Source of the DNA: Owenia fusiformis
Taxonomy: Eukaryota; Annelida; Polychaeta; Sabellida; Oweniidae
Reading direction: 5' to 3'
Assembly (NCBI GenBank): GCA_903813345.2
Contig: CAIIXF020000005.1
Coordinates: forward strand, 39,433,375 to 39,497,374
Length of the DNA stretch: 64,000 nucleotides
The number at the start of each line of letters is the position of its first letter. Within the stretch, counting starts at the first letter, position 1. The notes under the pieces were generated by a model. That model saw only the letters and a list, made by a program, of their open reading frames with translations. It searched no databases and was not told the DNA's origin. Positions 47,401 to 53,640 of this stretch are shown piece after piece. The translations under genes were made by a program, and so were the position numbers.

Positions 47401-50400
47401 GAATTGGAATCTTTCTACCTACAACAGTCTCAACAGGTTGAGTATGAGCGTCACAGCCATCTCTCCAACTGCCATCCAGCACACCAGCACGCTATCAACT
47501 GCCAGTATGACCATCAACTAAGCCTCCTGATTGGTCGTGTAGAGAGCAGCCTCCGCATTCTAGAAAGCTCCATCACTTTCAGAGACTCCATCAGCCATGA
47601 CCTGATTAACTTCGAGACGAGGAATCAAGAGGATGACTACACCTACCCAGGAAATCCACTCCTGGCATCTACACCAAAGAAGTGTTCCCTCAAGGCCAAG
47701 AGTCATCAAGGTCATCGTAAACCCTACAGTAGGCAATCAAAACGTGCATTGGACAATTGGTTCTCCATGAACATACACAACCCTTATCCGACAGAGGAGG
47801 TATGCTCCCAACTTGCCACAGAGACTGGACTTACTACATCACAGATTCGCAAGTGGTTTGCCAACAAGCGACAGAGGGGAGGTGTTAACAAGAAGCTGAT
47901 CAACAATCTTACAACACAACACAGACAATCTCACAAACTCTTTCCTTGTGATAACCGAATGCACTGATCAACTTGCACTGTGTTAAATATTGCCAAACTG
48001 TTGTAATTGTACATAATGTTAATTCATTGTAAAATATTGTTAATTTTGTGTTGTTATCTACAATAAATTATGGAAATAATCTTCACTGTTTTGTTTTTTG
48101 AATTAAGAAAGGTCGCTGAATACTTGTCAATGTCAATAGCCAAAGATGCGTGATGAAGCTCACAAAATTCATTTCCCCAAATTATCAATTTATGCACCAT
48201 TTTTTTTAGTTCAACACTGACTGTTTTAGAATGGAATTGAACATAGTATGTTAATTTAAATTTTAAATTCACCAATCTTTAATTTAATTCACCAATTGTA
48301 TTTTATTTAATCTCTGTTGGAGAAATGATTCGTTCCAGGATCAAGATCAATCAGTTAGCAGCATGCATCTATTTGATCCACTCAATTAAAAACATTCATG
48401 CTGAGATTAAGATCATAGATCTATTGATCTTTTGAGATTGCGCAGATTATCTGCATGGGGTGACTCAACTGATCTAGGCATAAAAGATCAAACACTTCAG
48501 AGAAAAACAATTGTAACCAATCAGATTGTGGCATTTATTTGATCCACCCAATTAAAAACATTCATGCTGAGATTAAGATCAAAGATCTGTTGATCTTTTG
48601 AGATTGAGCAGACTATCTGCAGGGGGTGACTCACCTGATCTAGGCAGATAAGATCTAACACTTCAGAGAAAAACAATTGTAACCAATCAGATTGCAGCAT
48701 TTATTTGATCCATCCGATTAAAAACATTCATGCTGAGATTAAAATCAAAGATCTGTTGATCTTTTGAGATTGAGCAGATTATCTGCAGGGGGTTGGCTAA
48801 TACTGATCTATTCATATAAGATCAAACACTTCAGAGAAAAACAATTGTAACCAATCAGATTGCGGCATTTATTTGATCCACCCAATTAAAAACATTCATG
48901 CTGAGATTAAGATCAAAGATCTGTTGATCTTATGAGATTGAGCAGAATATCTGTGGGGGGCAGCTCAACTGATCTATCCATATAAGATCAAACAATTCAC
49001 AGAAAAACAATTGTAACCAATCAGAATACAGTATTGAGATTATCTTCATCAATCTGTATAAATATCAGGCATTTTTCTTCCACTCTTCAGACTTAATGTC
49101 AGTGATCTATGCAGTACAACAAGCATAAATCAAGTGAAAGATTCTTCAAAATGGCATTTCATTGTGAAACCACTCTCCAGCAAGATGTCTGTTTGATACA
49201 GTCTACAGTATGAACACTCCAGTCTGCAAGAAGAACCTGTTCCAGTCTCAACTAACAACACCAGCAGCAAACAGGGCACCAAAGAAGACCACATTTGAAT
49301 CACCATTCTCCATCAAGAGTCTACTGAACCTGGATGACAGCAAACAGACTGTAGCAGCATCAACACCACCAGCAACAGTGCACAGTAGCATCATGTCAGG
49401 CCTAGCCTCATATCCTGTCTTCAATGAGTTAACCAAGACCCTCGCTGCAGATATCAACTCTTGCTCTGTGCCATCTGAACTGTTCCAGACTATATCGCCT
49501 CAGCAGATGCCAGTGTCTGTCTGTGCATCTGCTCTGAAGAATCGATTCAACTCACTCAAGTGCCAGCTGCAAGATCACACAAAGCTGCTGGAATTGGAAT
49601 CTTTCTACCAACAACAGTCTCAACAGGTTGAGTACGAGCGTCACATCCATCTCTCCAACTGCCATCCAGCACACCAGCACTCTATCAACTGCCAGTATGA
49701 CCATCAACTATGCCTCCTGATTGGCCGTGTAGAGAGCAGCCTCCGCATCCTAGAAAGCTCCATCACCTACAGAGACTCCATCAGCCGTGACCTGATTAGC
49801 TTTGAGACGAGGAATCAAGAGGAGGACTACACCTACCCAGGAAATCCACTGCTGGCATCTACACCAAAGAAGTGTTCCCTCAAGGCCAAGCGTCATCAAG
49901 GTCATCGTAAACCCTACAGTCGGCAATCAAAACGTGCATTGGATAATTGGTTCTCCATGAACATACACAACCCTTATCCGACAGAGGAGGTATGCTCCCA
50001 ACTTGCCACAGAGACTGGATTTACTACATCACAGATTCGCAAGTGGTTTGCCAACAAGCGACAGAGGGGAGGTGTTAACAAGAAGCTGATCAACCATCTT
50101 ACAACACAACACAGACAATCTCACGAACTTTTTCCTTGTGATAACCGAATGCACTGATCAACTTGCATTGTGATCAATTGCCAAACTGTTGTAATTGTAC
50201 ATAATGTTAATTCAATGTAAGATATTGTTATTTTTGTGTTGTTATCTGCAATAAATTATGAAAATGATTTTCACTGTTTTGTTTTTTGAATTTAGATAAG
50301 TTGCTGACTCCTCATCAAGACACTATATACATTAGCTAATATACATGTATTGGTTATCACACACAGATCAAGTATTTTGTGCTAGAGGGGGCATTTTGAG

Positions 50401-51817
50401 ACAATCTGAGTATTTTCCCACAATTAAAAGTATATGTATGACTTCACAAACTTTCTGAGGAATTTTAAAACAGATATTTTATCAGATCTTGTGCATAGTG
50501 TCCTTTCTAGGAATAATCCCAGGTCTGTGCCTTAAATGTAGGCCTTAGAAATTTTAGGGGTCGCACCCACCCCCGGCACCATGCCCTAGACCTGCTAGTG
50601 ATAATAGCCACTGACATGATGAATCTCACAACATTCAATTGCCTTTATTTGGTCCATTAGAATGTAACAAGCTCTACAGAGATTCACTTACCTTTCCTGT
50701 ATGTTGATTGAAGTGTATTTCATCACTTCCACCTCTTTTCAAATCTACAACTGGAGCTATGCTGGGACCTCTACGTGACTGAAATAATGGAATACAAATT
50801 GATAATATTGACCTGCCGGTTGTATGTGTCTAATTTGGAAAAGTTAGCAAAAGTTATTGTCTGTAAAAAAACTTTATAATGTACAATGTCCTGATAATAA
50901 CCCCAGGGGTTCACTCTGAATAATTTGGGTCGGTTTGTGCAGCACAGCCAATTTTGGCTTTGGGCATCAACCATGGAAAATTGCCAATCTGAGAGGAAAA
51001 AACGAAAAAAATTGTCGAAGAGAATAACCTTTTAGGTCAAATCTGTTTCTCTACCATAAAGGTATTTAATTGATTAAATCAGTTGCTGAGGCCTGAACTA
51101 AAATCACCCACCCAAAAAAAGGATTTTCTAGTCAATTTACCGATATTTCGGGAAATTTAATCCCAGCAAACTCCAGAGGAATTTGACAATTGACATGGAC
51201 ACGTCTATGAAGTTGAGAGGAATAAAATTGACTTTTATAAGTCTAAGAGGAATTAAACATGGAAACCTTCAATCTTGAGAGGAAATTGACATGAAAATAT
51301 GCTCAAAAAGGGGTCTTTGGCGAGGCACATAGATTCAAGAGGCATATTGGAGTAAAACCCTGGGATAATGACCTTTCTTTCCATGCATGCAATACATGTC
51401 TTCATTTATGCTGAAGTAAATTGGTGCACCTGATACTTCCTATACACTCAACCCATAAAATAAAATAAAAGTTCTGAATTTAATTTTGGAATCTATATTA
51501 AAGACTATACCTGAGCACGCTGGGCTTTTGTTTGCAGTAGATTTGCTTTCTTAGCCTGTAGCTGCGACTGCATCAGTTTCATGCTAGATGACCAACCTAA
51601 AAATTTGTGTTAAAAAAATTGATTCAACTTCAATATATAAATTTGTAGGTGTTACCAAAAGTGAACAGTTTCACTGATATCATACAAAGGGAAAATCTAC
51701 AAATGATATCTATAGGACAGTTGTATGACCATTAGTCTAAAACATTTTCTTACCAACATCTTTCTTGATGTCTTTTGACGCCTTGCTGTCAATGCCAATA
51801 TCATCATACAGAGACAT
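26952..51817 (-). CDS. RBM17: RNA-binding motif protein 17 / splicing factor 45 (SPF45)
   Basis: Twelve coding exons, first to last: 51817-51754, 51596-51511, 50778-50692, 32333-32101, 31503-31364, 31042-30974, 30590-30491, 30027-29873, 29465-29377, 27821-27723, 27470-27398 and 27055-26952. Together they encode 432 aa (human 401 aa) with consistent phases. SPF45 is a nuclear splicing factor that acts in 3' splice-site selection. The start MSLYDDIGID and the block IAPVVDLKRGG match the family N-terminus. DEYDPLRPNEYEDF is followed by an Arg/Glu-rich helix. Exon 8 is the G-patch (LGYKEGQGLGKNKQGMS). Exons 9-12 form the C-terminal U2AF-homology RRM, with GRFFGGRTVRGGFYNLDKF containing the characteristic RxF-like segment. 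Intron 3 (32334-50691, 18.4 kb) holds the homeobox cluster on the opposite strand and a LINE. Confidence 0.95.
27863..29114. mobile_element. Probable solo LTR (1.25 kb) in RBM17 intron 9
   Basis: The block begins TGTAGCGACC and ends GCTGTTACA, with CATG directly on both sides (27859-27862 and 29115-29118). TG...CA ends plus a 4-5 bp duplication are the signature of a retrotransposon LTR. The interior is more GC-rich and base-balanced than the flanking intron, and it carries no reverse transcriptase. A second copy of the block is not in the window, so it would be a solo LTR. The first 70 bp also contain an inverted gtagcgacc/ggtgtcgctac pair. The superfamily is not determined. Confidence 0.5.
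30050..30150 (-). pseudogene. Broken duplicate of the start of the RBM17 G-patch exon
   Basis: About 100 bp directly upstream (in gene orientation) of RBM17 exon 8 repeats the acceptor and first ~23 codons of that exon with several changes. The Gln codon of the EGQGLG motif is TAG here, so splicing into this copy would terminate the protein before the G-patch is complete. A local tandem duplication that has since decayed. Confidence 0.75.
32387..34476 (-). mobile_element. 5'-truncated LINE (non-LTR retrotransposon), L1/Tx1-like
   Basis: The insertion is bounded by a perfect 15-bp duplication TAAACTACTGAATAT (32372-32386 and 34477-34491). A poly(T) tract at 32387-32433 is the poly(A) tail read from the other strand. 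The open frame runs from the truncation point to a stop near 32498 without interruption (about 660 codons). It starts within the RT palm at FADFSKCFD (motif A), then has RGIRQGCPIS (motif B) and LADDTTLFV (motif C). It ends with a CCHC-type zinc-finger-like segment CDICGQVEDYKHLFFQC. The intact frame and unblemished duplication indicate a young insertion in RBM17 intron 3. The endonuclease and most of the 5' half are missing, so it cannot be autonomous. Confidence 0.92.
34600..35470 (+). promoter_or_regulatory. Upstream module array of homeobox gene 1
   Basis: Tandem modules each containing aacaattgtaaccaatcag, ttgcagcatttatttgatcc, aaacattcatgctgag, agatctgttgatctttt and agcagattatc. The CCAAT anchors at 34953, 35119, 35285 and 35444 are spaced 166, 166 and 159 bp apart, and two more diverged units lie before them. 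AGATCAAAGG, a perfect TCF/LEF-type sequence, is at 34678-34687, and AGATCAAAGA is at 35345-35354. Regulatory function is inferred from position and repetition. Confidence 0.6.
35444..35517 (+). promoter_or_regulatory. Core promoter, homeobox gene 1
   Basis: CCAAT box (accaatcag at 35444), TATAAATA at 35485-35492, and an initiator-like ttcagact with its A at 35517, 32 bp from the TATA start. The same three elements, in the same spacing, precede every copy. The predicted leader is about 62 nt. Confidence 0.7.
35579..36586 (+). CDS. Divergent TALE-class homeobox protein, copy 1
   Basis: Intronless, 335 aa. Residues 53-59 (FSIKSLL) form an eh1-type motif, the short peptide by which many homeodomain repressors bind Groucho/TLE. 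Residues ~115-160 are predicted helical. The homeodomain (~249-311) is TALE class: it has the three-residue loop extension with NPYPTEE between helices 1 and 2, then QIRKWFANKRQR in helix 3 (Trp48, Phe49, Ala50, Asn51). Ala at position 50 is shared with Irx-type proteins but the rest of the protein is unlike any TALE subclass I know. Presumed nuclear DNA-binding repressor. Own promoter upstream; poly(A) signal at 36679-36684. Distinguished from other copies by Tyr in SLKYKLQ and NCQSAHQ. Confidence 0.9.
   Translation: MAFHCETTTPARCLFDTVYSMNTPVCKKNLFQSQLTTPAANRAPKKTTFDSPFSIKSLLNLDENKQTIAASTPPATVHSSIMSGLASYPVFNELTKTLATDINSCTVPSQLFQTILPQQTPVSVCTSALKNRFNSLKYKLQDHTKLLELESFYLQQSQQIEYERHSHLSNCQSAHQHAINCQYDHQLSLLIGRVESSLGILESSITFRDSISHDLVNFETRNQEEDYTNPGNPLLASTPKKCSLKAKRHQGHRKPYSRQSKRALDNWFSMNIHNPYPTEEVCSQLATETGLTTSQIRKWFANKRQRGGVNKKLINHLTTQHRQSHKLFPCDNQMH
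36587..37510 (+). promoter_or_regulatory. Spacer and upstream modules of homeobox gene 2
   Basis: Contains the 3' end of gene 1 (aataaa near 36680, followed by a T-rich tttgttttttg), then diverged modules from about 36930. Well-conserved modules with CCAAT lie at about 37150, 37318 and 37485. AGATCAAAGG is at 37212-37221. No coding sequence. Confidence 0.55.
37528..37535 (+). promoter_or_regulatory. TATA box, homeobox gene 2
   Basis: TATAAATA in the conserved tctgtataaatagcagg context. The leader of this copy lacks the 7 bp gtcagtg present in the others and has a shortened aagtgaaag segment. Confidence 0.7.
37607..38611 (+). CDS. Divergent TALE-class homeobox protein, copy 2
   Basis: Intronless, 334 aa, one residue shorter than the others because of a missing Ala codon before ASTPPAT. 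The eh1-type motif FSIKSLL and the TALE homeodomain are intact. From about codon 100 to the stop it is virtually identical to copy 3, including the unusual Cys in QSKCALDNW within the homeodomain N-terminal part and the C-terminus HELFPCNNRVH. The only difference I see there is Lys for Gln in EEVCSKLAT. Copies 2 and 3 therefore belong to one recently duplicated or converted block. Confidence 0.9.
   Translation: MAFHCETTTPARCLFDTVYSMNTPVCKKNLFQSQLTTPAANRAPKKTTFESPFSIKSLLNLDDSKQTAASTPPATVHSSIMSGLASYPVFNELTKTLAADINSCTVPSQLFQTISPQQTPVSICTSALKNRFNLLKCQLQDHTKLLELESFYLQQSQKVEYECHSHLSNCHPAHQHAINCQYDHQLSLLIGRVESSLRILESSTTFRDPISHDLVSFETRNQEEDYTNPGNPLLASTPKKCSLKAKRHQGHRKPYSRQSKCALDNWFSMNIHNPYPTEEVCSKLATETGLTTSQIRKWFANKRQRGGVNKKLINHLTTQHRQSHELFPCNNRVH
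38851..39288. mobile_element. TIR element CCCAGATGCGAGTAG (copy 2)
   Basis: Diverged copy of the element at 19631-20047 lying between homeobox genes 2 and 3. The left end cccagatgcgagtag is intact and the right end ctacctaatcgcatccgag has decayed. Its presence in both spacers shows it was carried along when this block duplicated. Confidence 0.75.
39289..40420 (+). promoter_or_regulatory. Upstream module array of homeobox gene 3
   Basis: Several modules with CCAAT-containing cores at about 39597, 39750, 40137 and 40384. AGATCAAAGATCTG occurs near 40268, and a poly(G) run of about 12 lies at 40317-40328. Diverged pieces and AT-rich filler (39780-39960) lie between. No coding sequence. Confidence 0.55.
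40424..40431 (+). promoter_or_regulatory. TATA box, homeobox gene 3
   Basis: TATAAATA in the conserved tctgtataaatatcagg context, followed by the ttcagact initiator-like site. Confidence 0.7.
40518..41525 (+). CDS. Divergent TALE-class homeobox protein, copy 3
   Basis: Intronless, 335 aa, with intact eh1-type motif and TALE homeodomain. The 3' two thirds match copy 2 almost exactly, while the 5' third and promoter match copy 4. The gene therefore sits across the joint of a 2.9-kb tandem duplication. It carries the same Cys (QSKCALDNW) as copy 2 in place of Arg, and Val for Ala in SGLVSYPVF. Presumed sequence-specific repressor. Confidence 0.9.
   Translation: MAFHCETTTPARCLFDTVYSMNTPVCKKNLFQSQLTTPAANRAPKKTTFESPFSIKSLLNLDDSKQTVAASTPPATVHSSIMSGLVSYPVFNELTKTLAADINSCTVPSQLFQTISPQQTPVSICTSALKNRFNLLKCQLQDHTKLLELESFYLQQSQKVEYECHSHLSNCHPAHQHAINCQYDHQLSLLIGRVESSLRILESSTTFRDPISHDLVSFETRNQEEDYTNPGNPLLASTPKKCSLKAKRHQGHRKPYSRQSKCALDNWFSMNIHNPYPTEEVCSQLATETGLTTSQIRKWFANKRQRGGVNKKLINHLTTQHRQSHELFPCNNRVH
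41765..42202. mobile_element. TIR element CCCAGATGCGAGTAG (copy 3)
   Basis: Located exactly 2,914 bp after copy 2 of the same element and apparently identical to it by eye, flanked by the same spacer DNA. It arose by segmental duplication, not by a new insertion. Confidence 0.8.
42203..43335 (+). promoter_or_regulatory. Upstream module array of homeobox gene 4
   Basis: Duplicate of the array before gene 3, with the same modules in the same order. The main visible difference is a poly(G) run about 3 bp longer (43230-43245). Contains several aaccaatcag sites and AGATCAAAG matches. No coding sequence. Confidence 0.6.
43341..43348 (+). promoter_or_regulatory. TATA box, homeobox gene 4
   Basis: TATAAATA in the conserved tctgtataaatatcagg context. 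Confidence 0.7.
43435..44442 (+). CDS. Divergent TALE-class homeobox protein, copy 4
   Basis: Intronless, 335 aa. The eh1-type motif and homeodomain are intact. Its middle region (QSELFQTISPQQMPVSV, FYQQQSQQVEYERHIH) groups it with copy 7, while its 3' end is the source of the truncated copy 5. It has Ser in MNIHSPYPTEE and Ile in SQLAIETG within the homeodomain, both shared only with copy 5. From 44061 onward the gene and its spacer are repeated 1,436 bp downstream. Confidence 0.9.
   Translation: MAFHCETTTPARCLFDTVYSMNTPVCKKNLFQSQLTTPAANRAPKKTTFESPFSIKSLLNLDDSKQTAAASTPPATVHSSIMSGLASYPVFNELTRTLAADINSCTVQSELFQTISPQQMPVSVCASALKNRFNSLKCQLQDHTKLLELESFYQQQSQQVEYERHIHLSNCHPAHQHSINCQYDHQLSLLIGHVESSLRILESSITFRHSISHELISFETRNQEEDYTNPGNPLLASTPKKCSLKAKRHQGHRKPYSRQSKRALDNWFSMNIHSPYPTEEVCSQLAIETGLTTSQIRKWFANKRQRGGVNKKLINHLTTQHRQSHKLSPCDNRMH
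44443..45425 (+). promoter_or_regulatory. Spacer and modules upstream of truncated copy 5
   Basis: Contains the gene 4 trailer (aataaa near 44538), AT-rich filler, and regulatory modules from about 44940, with CCAAT cores near 45150 and 45390. This whole block, together with the 3' end of gene 4, is repeated at 45879-46861. Confidence 0.55.
45432..45439 (+). promoter_or_regulatory. TATA box, truncated copy 5
   Basis: Intact TATAAATA with downstream ttcagact, so the truncated copy keeps a complete core promoter. Confidence 0.7.
45471..45878 (+). CDS. Homeodomain-only TALE protein, copy 5 (chimeric truncation)
   Basis: The normal leader (tcagtgatctatacagcac) is fused directly to codon ~209 of the coding sequence at 45494-45496. 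An ATG that is part of the untranslated leader in the other copies (45471) is here in frame with the remainder, giving 135 aa: nine leader-derived residues, then the acidic linker and the complete TALE homeodomain and tail. The eh1-type motif and the helical middle are gone. Promoter and poly(A) signal remain. It could be a non-functional by-product or a naturally occurring homeodomain-only competitor. The sequence cannot decide between them. Confidence 0.7.
   Translation: MSVIYTAQHSISHELISFETRNQEEDYTNPGNPLLASTPKKCSLKAKRHQGHRKPYSRQSKRALDNWFSMNIHSPYPTEEVCSQLAIETGLTTSQIRKWFANKRQRGGVNKKLINHLTTQHRQSHKLSPCDNRMH
45879..46861 (+). promoter_or_regulatory. Spacer and modules upstream of homeobox gene 6
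   Basis: Near-perfect repeat of 44443-45425 at an offset of 1,436 bp, including the aataaa, the AT-rich filler and the CCAAT/AGATCAAAG modules. No coding sequence. Confidence 0.6.
46868..46875 (+). promoter_or_regulatory. TATA box, homeobox gene 6
   Basis: TATAAATA in the conserved context, with ttcagact about 30 bp downstream. Confidence 0.7.
46960..47967 (+). CDS. Divergent TALE-class homeobox protein, copy 6
   Basis: Intronless, 335 aa, starting at MAFHCETTT like the other copies. An in-frame GTG 15 bp earlier is not the start. The eh1-type FSIKSLL and TALE homeodomain are intact. Differences from other copies include NQEDDYTYPGN, Ser for Arg in KAKSHQGH at the edge of the homeodomain, and Asn in LINNLTTQ. 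The trailer has aataaa near 48063. Presumed nuclear repressor. Confidence 0.9.
   Translation: MAFHCETTTPARCLFDTVYSMNTPVCKKNLFQSQLTTPAANRAPKKTTFDSPFSIKSLLNLDDSKQTAAASTPPATVHSSIMSGLASYPVFNELTKTLAADINSCSVPSQLFQTISPQQTPVSVCTSALKNRFNSLKCKLQEHTKLLELESFYLQQSQQVEYERHSHLSNCHPAHQHAINCQYDHQLSLLIGRVESSLRILESSITFRDSISHDLINFETRNQEDDYTYPGNPLLASTPKKCSLKAKSHQGHRKPYSRQSKRALDNWFSMNIHNPYPTEEVCSQLATETGLTTSQIRKWFANKRQRGGVNKKLINNLTTQHRQSHKLFPCDNRMH
47968..49050 (+). promoter_or_regulatory. Upstream module array of homeobox gene 7
   Basis: Trailer of gene 6, then four well-preserved modules with CCAAT cores near 48516, 48682, 48851 and 49016, spaced about 165-169 bp. AGATCAAAGATCTG occurs in most units. No coding sequence. 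Confidence 0.6.
49057..49064 (+). promoter_or_regulatory. TATA box, homeobox gene 7
   Basis: TATAAATA in the conserved context upstream of the frameshifted copy. Confidence 0.7.
49151..50157 (+). CDS. TALE homeobox copy 7, with 2-bp deletion after codon 8
   Basis: The usual start at 49151 is followed by accactctcc where the other copies have accactactcc, a 2-bp loss that ends that frame at a TGA at about 49209. A second ATG (49210), equivalent to Met21 of the other copies and overlapping that TGA, opens a 315-aa frame to the normal stop. This frame keeps the eh1-type motif and the complete homeodomain. The product would lack only the first 20 residues. Reinitiation at an overlapping TGA/ATG, or leaky scanning, could allow expression. 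Alternatively this is the first step of decay. The middle region resembles copy 4. Confidence 0.75.
50158..50691. other. Spacer between homeobox copy 7 and RBM17 exon 3
   Basis: Trailer of copy 7 (aataaa near 50249), then unique intron DNA with no modules and no coding frame, up to the RBM17 donor at 50690. Confidence 0.5.
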
Positions 51818-52614
51818 CTGCAAGAGTAAGAATACAAAAAAATGCTTAAGATTTAAATTACTAAAAATGTATTAATATCAGGCTTTGCGTATATCAGAGC
51901 GAAAAGTGGAGTTTACTTCCATATACTACACAACTACAGTTTGGACAATAAATAAGTGAGTCATGGATTTGATGAAGTGAGGATTTCCCATGTTAAAAAT
52001 AAGAGAATTTTCAAGAGGCCCTACATCAGTGGATGAGAGTATACAAAATGTAAAATATAGAAATTTAAGGGGATATGTATCTGGACATTATTGGAAACTA
52101 TGGGCTTCCAAACTTCTATGATGATGATAGAAAATTGACTATTCATTTATTTTGGTCCAAACTGTTGTCTATTTTATTTAATTGAATGTACTTAACCTGT
52201 GGCCTCTTGTAATTTCACTTTTAAGATACTGGTGGAACGAATACATTTTTGAAAAAATTGCTATTCCTGCAGATGTTATTTTCCGGTGCAAATAGTATGA
52301 AGGCATGTGTGTTTTCTTTGCTTTTTTCAGGAAAGTATCATTAAATTGTTTTATTTTAAAATATCTGGTTTTGTTCAGTAGGATGCTGCTGAGTTTCAAT
52401 CTACCCACATCTAGGGATTTTTTTATCTCAAAATGGACCTACAACTAGTTTTTATTTCAAAAATAGACCTATACTTAGAGGTAATTCCACCCACTTCCGT
52501 CTATTTTTTTCAAGAACAATACCCAGTTTTAGGATTTTCAAAAAAGTAGACCCATATCTAAGGTTTTTTCCCACTTTAGTGGCACATCCCCATACAGTCA
52601 ATATATTGGAGTAA

Positions 52615-53225
52615 CTCCTAGAGGCGTCACCGATACCCGATCCGCGGAATTATGCCCTCGGAACGGAACACGGAACACAAATTGAGAATTTTGGTTAGGT
52701 TCCGGAACAAGAACATTTTACCCTTTCACAACTTTTGGCCCTTAAATCGCCACAAAACAGCATATTTCTTTCAATATTTTGCACCAAAAGAGGTTTATTA
52801 TTTTCACTCTTTCTCATTGAAGAGTTTTGAAGAGCTTTCGCTACCAAATAGACCTAGATGATCAACTTACAGTTGGGGACAAAAATAAATGACAGGTCGA
52901 TTTTCGATCACCATTTCCTAATTATGGTGGTCTGAAAGCCCATAATTTCCAATATTGTCTAGATACATATCCCTTAAAATTTGTATATTTTACATTTTGT
53001 ATAATCTCATCCACTGATTTATGGCCTCTTGTAAATTCTCTTATTTTTAACATGGGAAATCCTCACTTCAGCAAATCCACCTGTCATTTATTTATGTCCC
53101 CAACTGTATTTTAATCTTAAACACGCAGTCACTCTGTTCCGAACCGTTCCAAAATTGTTCCGTTCCGAAGCAAAATGTTCCGAACTGAACCGTTTCGATT
53201 TTTTTTGTTCCGTGACATCTCTAGT
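52615..53225. mobile_element. hAT-like non-autonomous element with a nested TA-flanked MITE
   Basis: The outer ends are ctagaggcgtcacc and ggtt..ccgtgacatctctag, inverted with few mismatches, with approximate agtaactc/agtaaccc flanks (8 bp). Internal ggaacggaacac and gttccgttccg blocks are also inverted. Inside, CAGTTGGGGACAAAAATAAA at 52870 and its inverse ending at 53106 form a 237-bp TA-flanked element. A decayed inverted relative of that inner element lies at about 51933-52150. Confidence 0.55.
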
Positions 53226-53530
53226 AACCCCCCCCCACGGATCGATTGGCCAGCCTCAGAACCTCGAAGACAGACTATATTCTACTGTATTTAAATATGG
53301 GTGACTATCAAAAGGGATATCAGGAGTTGATACAGGTGGTATGCGAATATGGTGGCTATTATTCTTCCAGGTTCATCCACCCAATAGATGTCAGGATATG
53401 ATACAGGAAAAAAGATGGAAAATCTTGAAGTTGATTATATGCAATTTCTGATAAAACATGGCGTTTAAAATACAAACATAAGAGAGTCATACGGTACATT
53501 TAAAAAATGATTTGCATATATATACTTACA

Positions 53531-53640
53531 ATGGTGAATAAGCTGATAAAACAAGAAGAGAACCAAAATGTAAAAGTGTAGTATTTTTCAAGCGACACAC
53601 AGACGGAAATGCAGGAAACGGCGCCATCTAACGACAAGGT
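53531..53640 (-). other. RBM17: Possible non-coding first exon of RBM17
   Basis: On the minus strand a good donor (cattgtaagtata) at about 53530 follows a short GC-richer stretch with gatggcgccgtttcc. It sits upstream of the RBM17 initiation exon. I infer a 5' untranslated exon; the initiation exon at 51817 is preceded by an acceptor-like region. Confidence 0.35.

Noticed and set aside
34600-49050. CRISPR-like or satellite array reading of the regularly spaced repeats
   Set aside because: This is animal DNA, the units are tandem with no unique spacers, and they are interrupted by genes in a fixed upstream position.
35677-49457. Minus-strand 67-75 aa frames opposite each homeobox gene
   Set aside because: They are antisense shadows of well-supported plus-strand coding sequence and spacer, with no domain.
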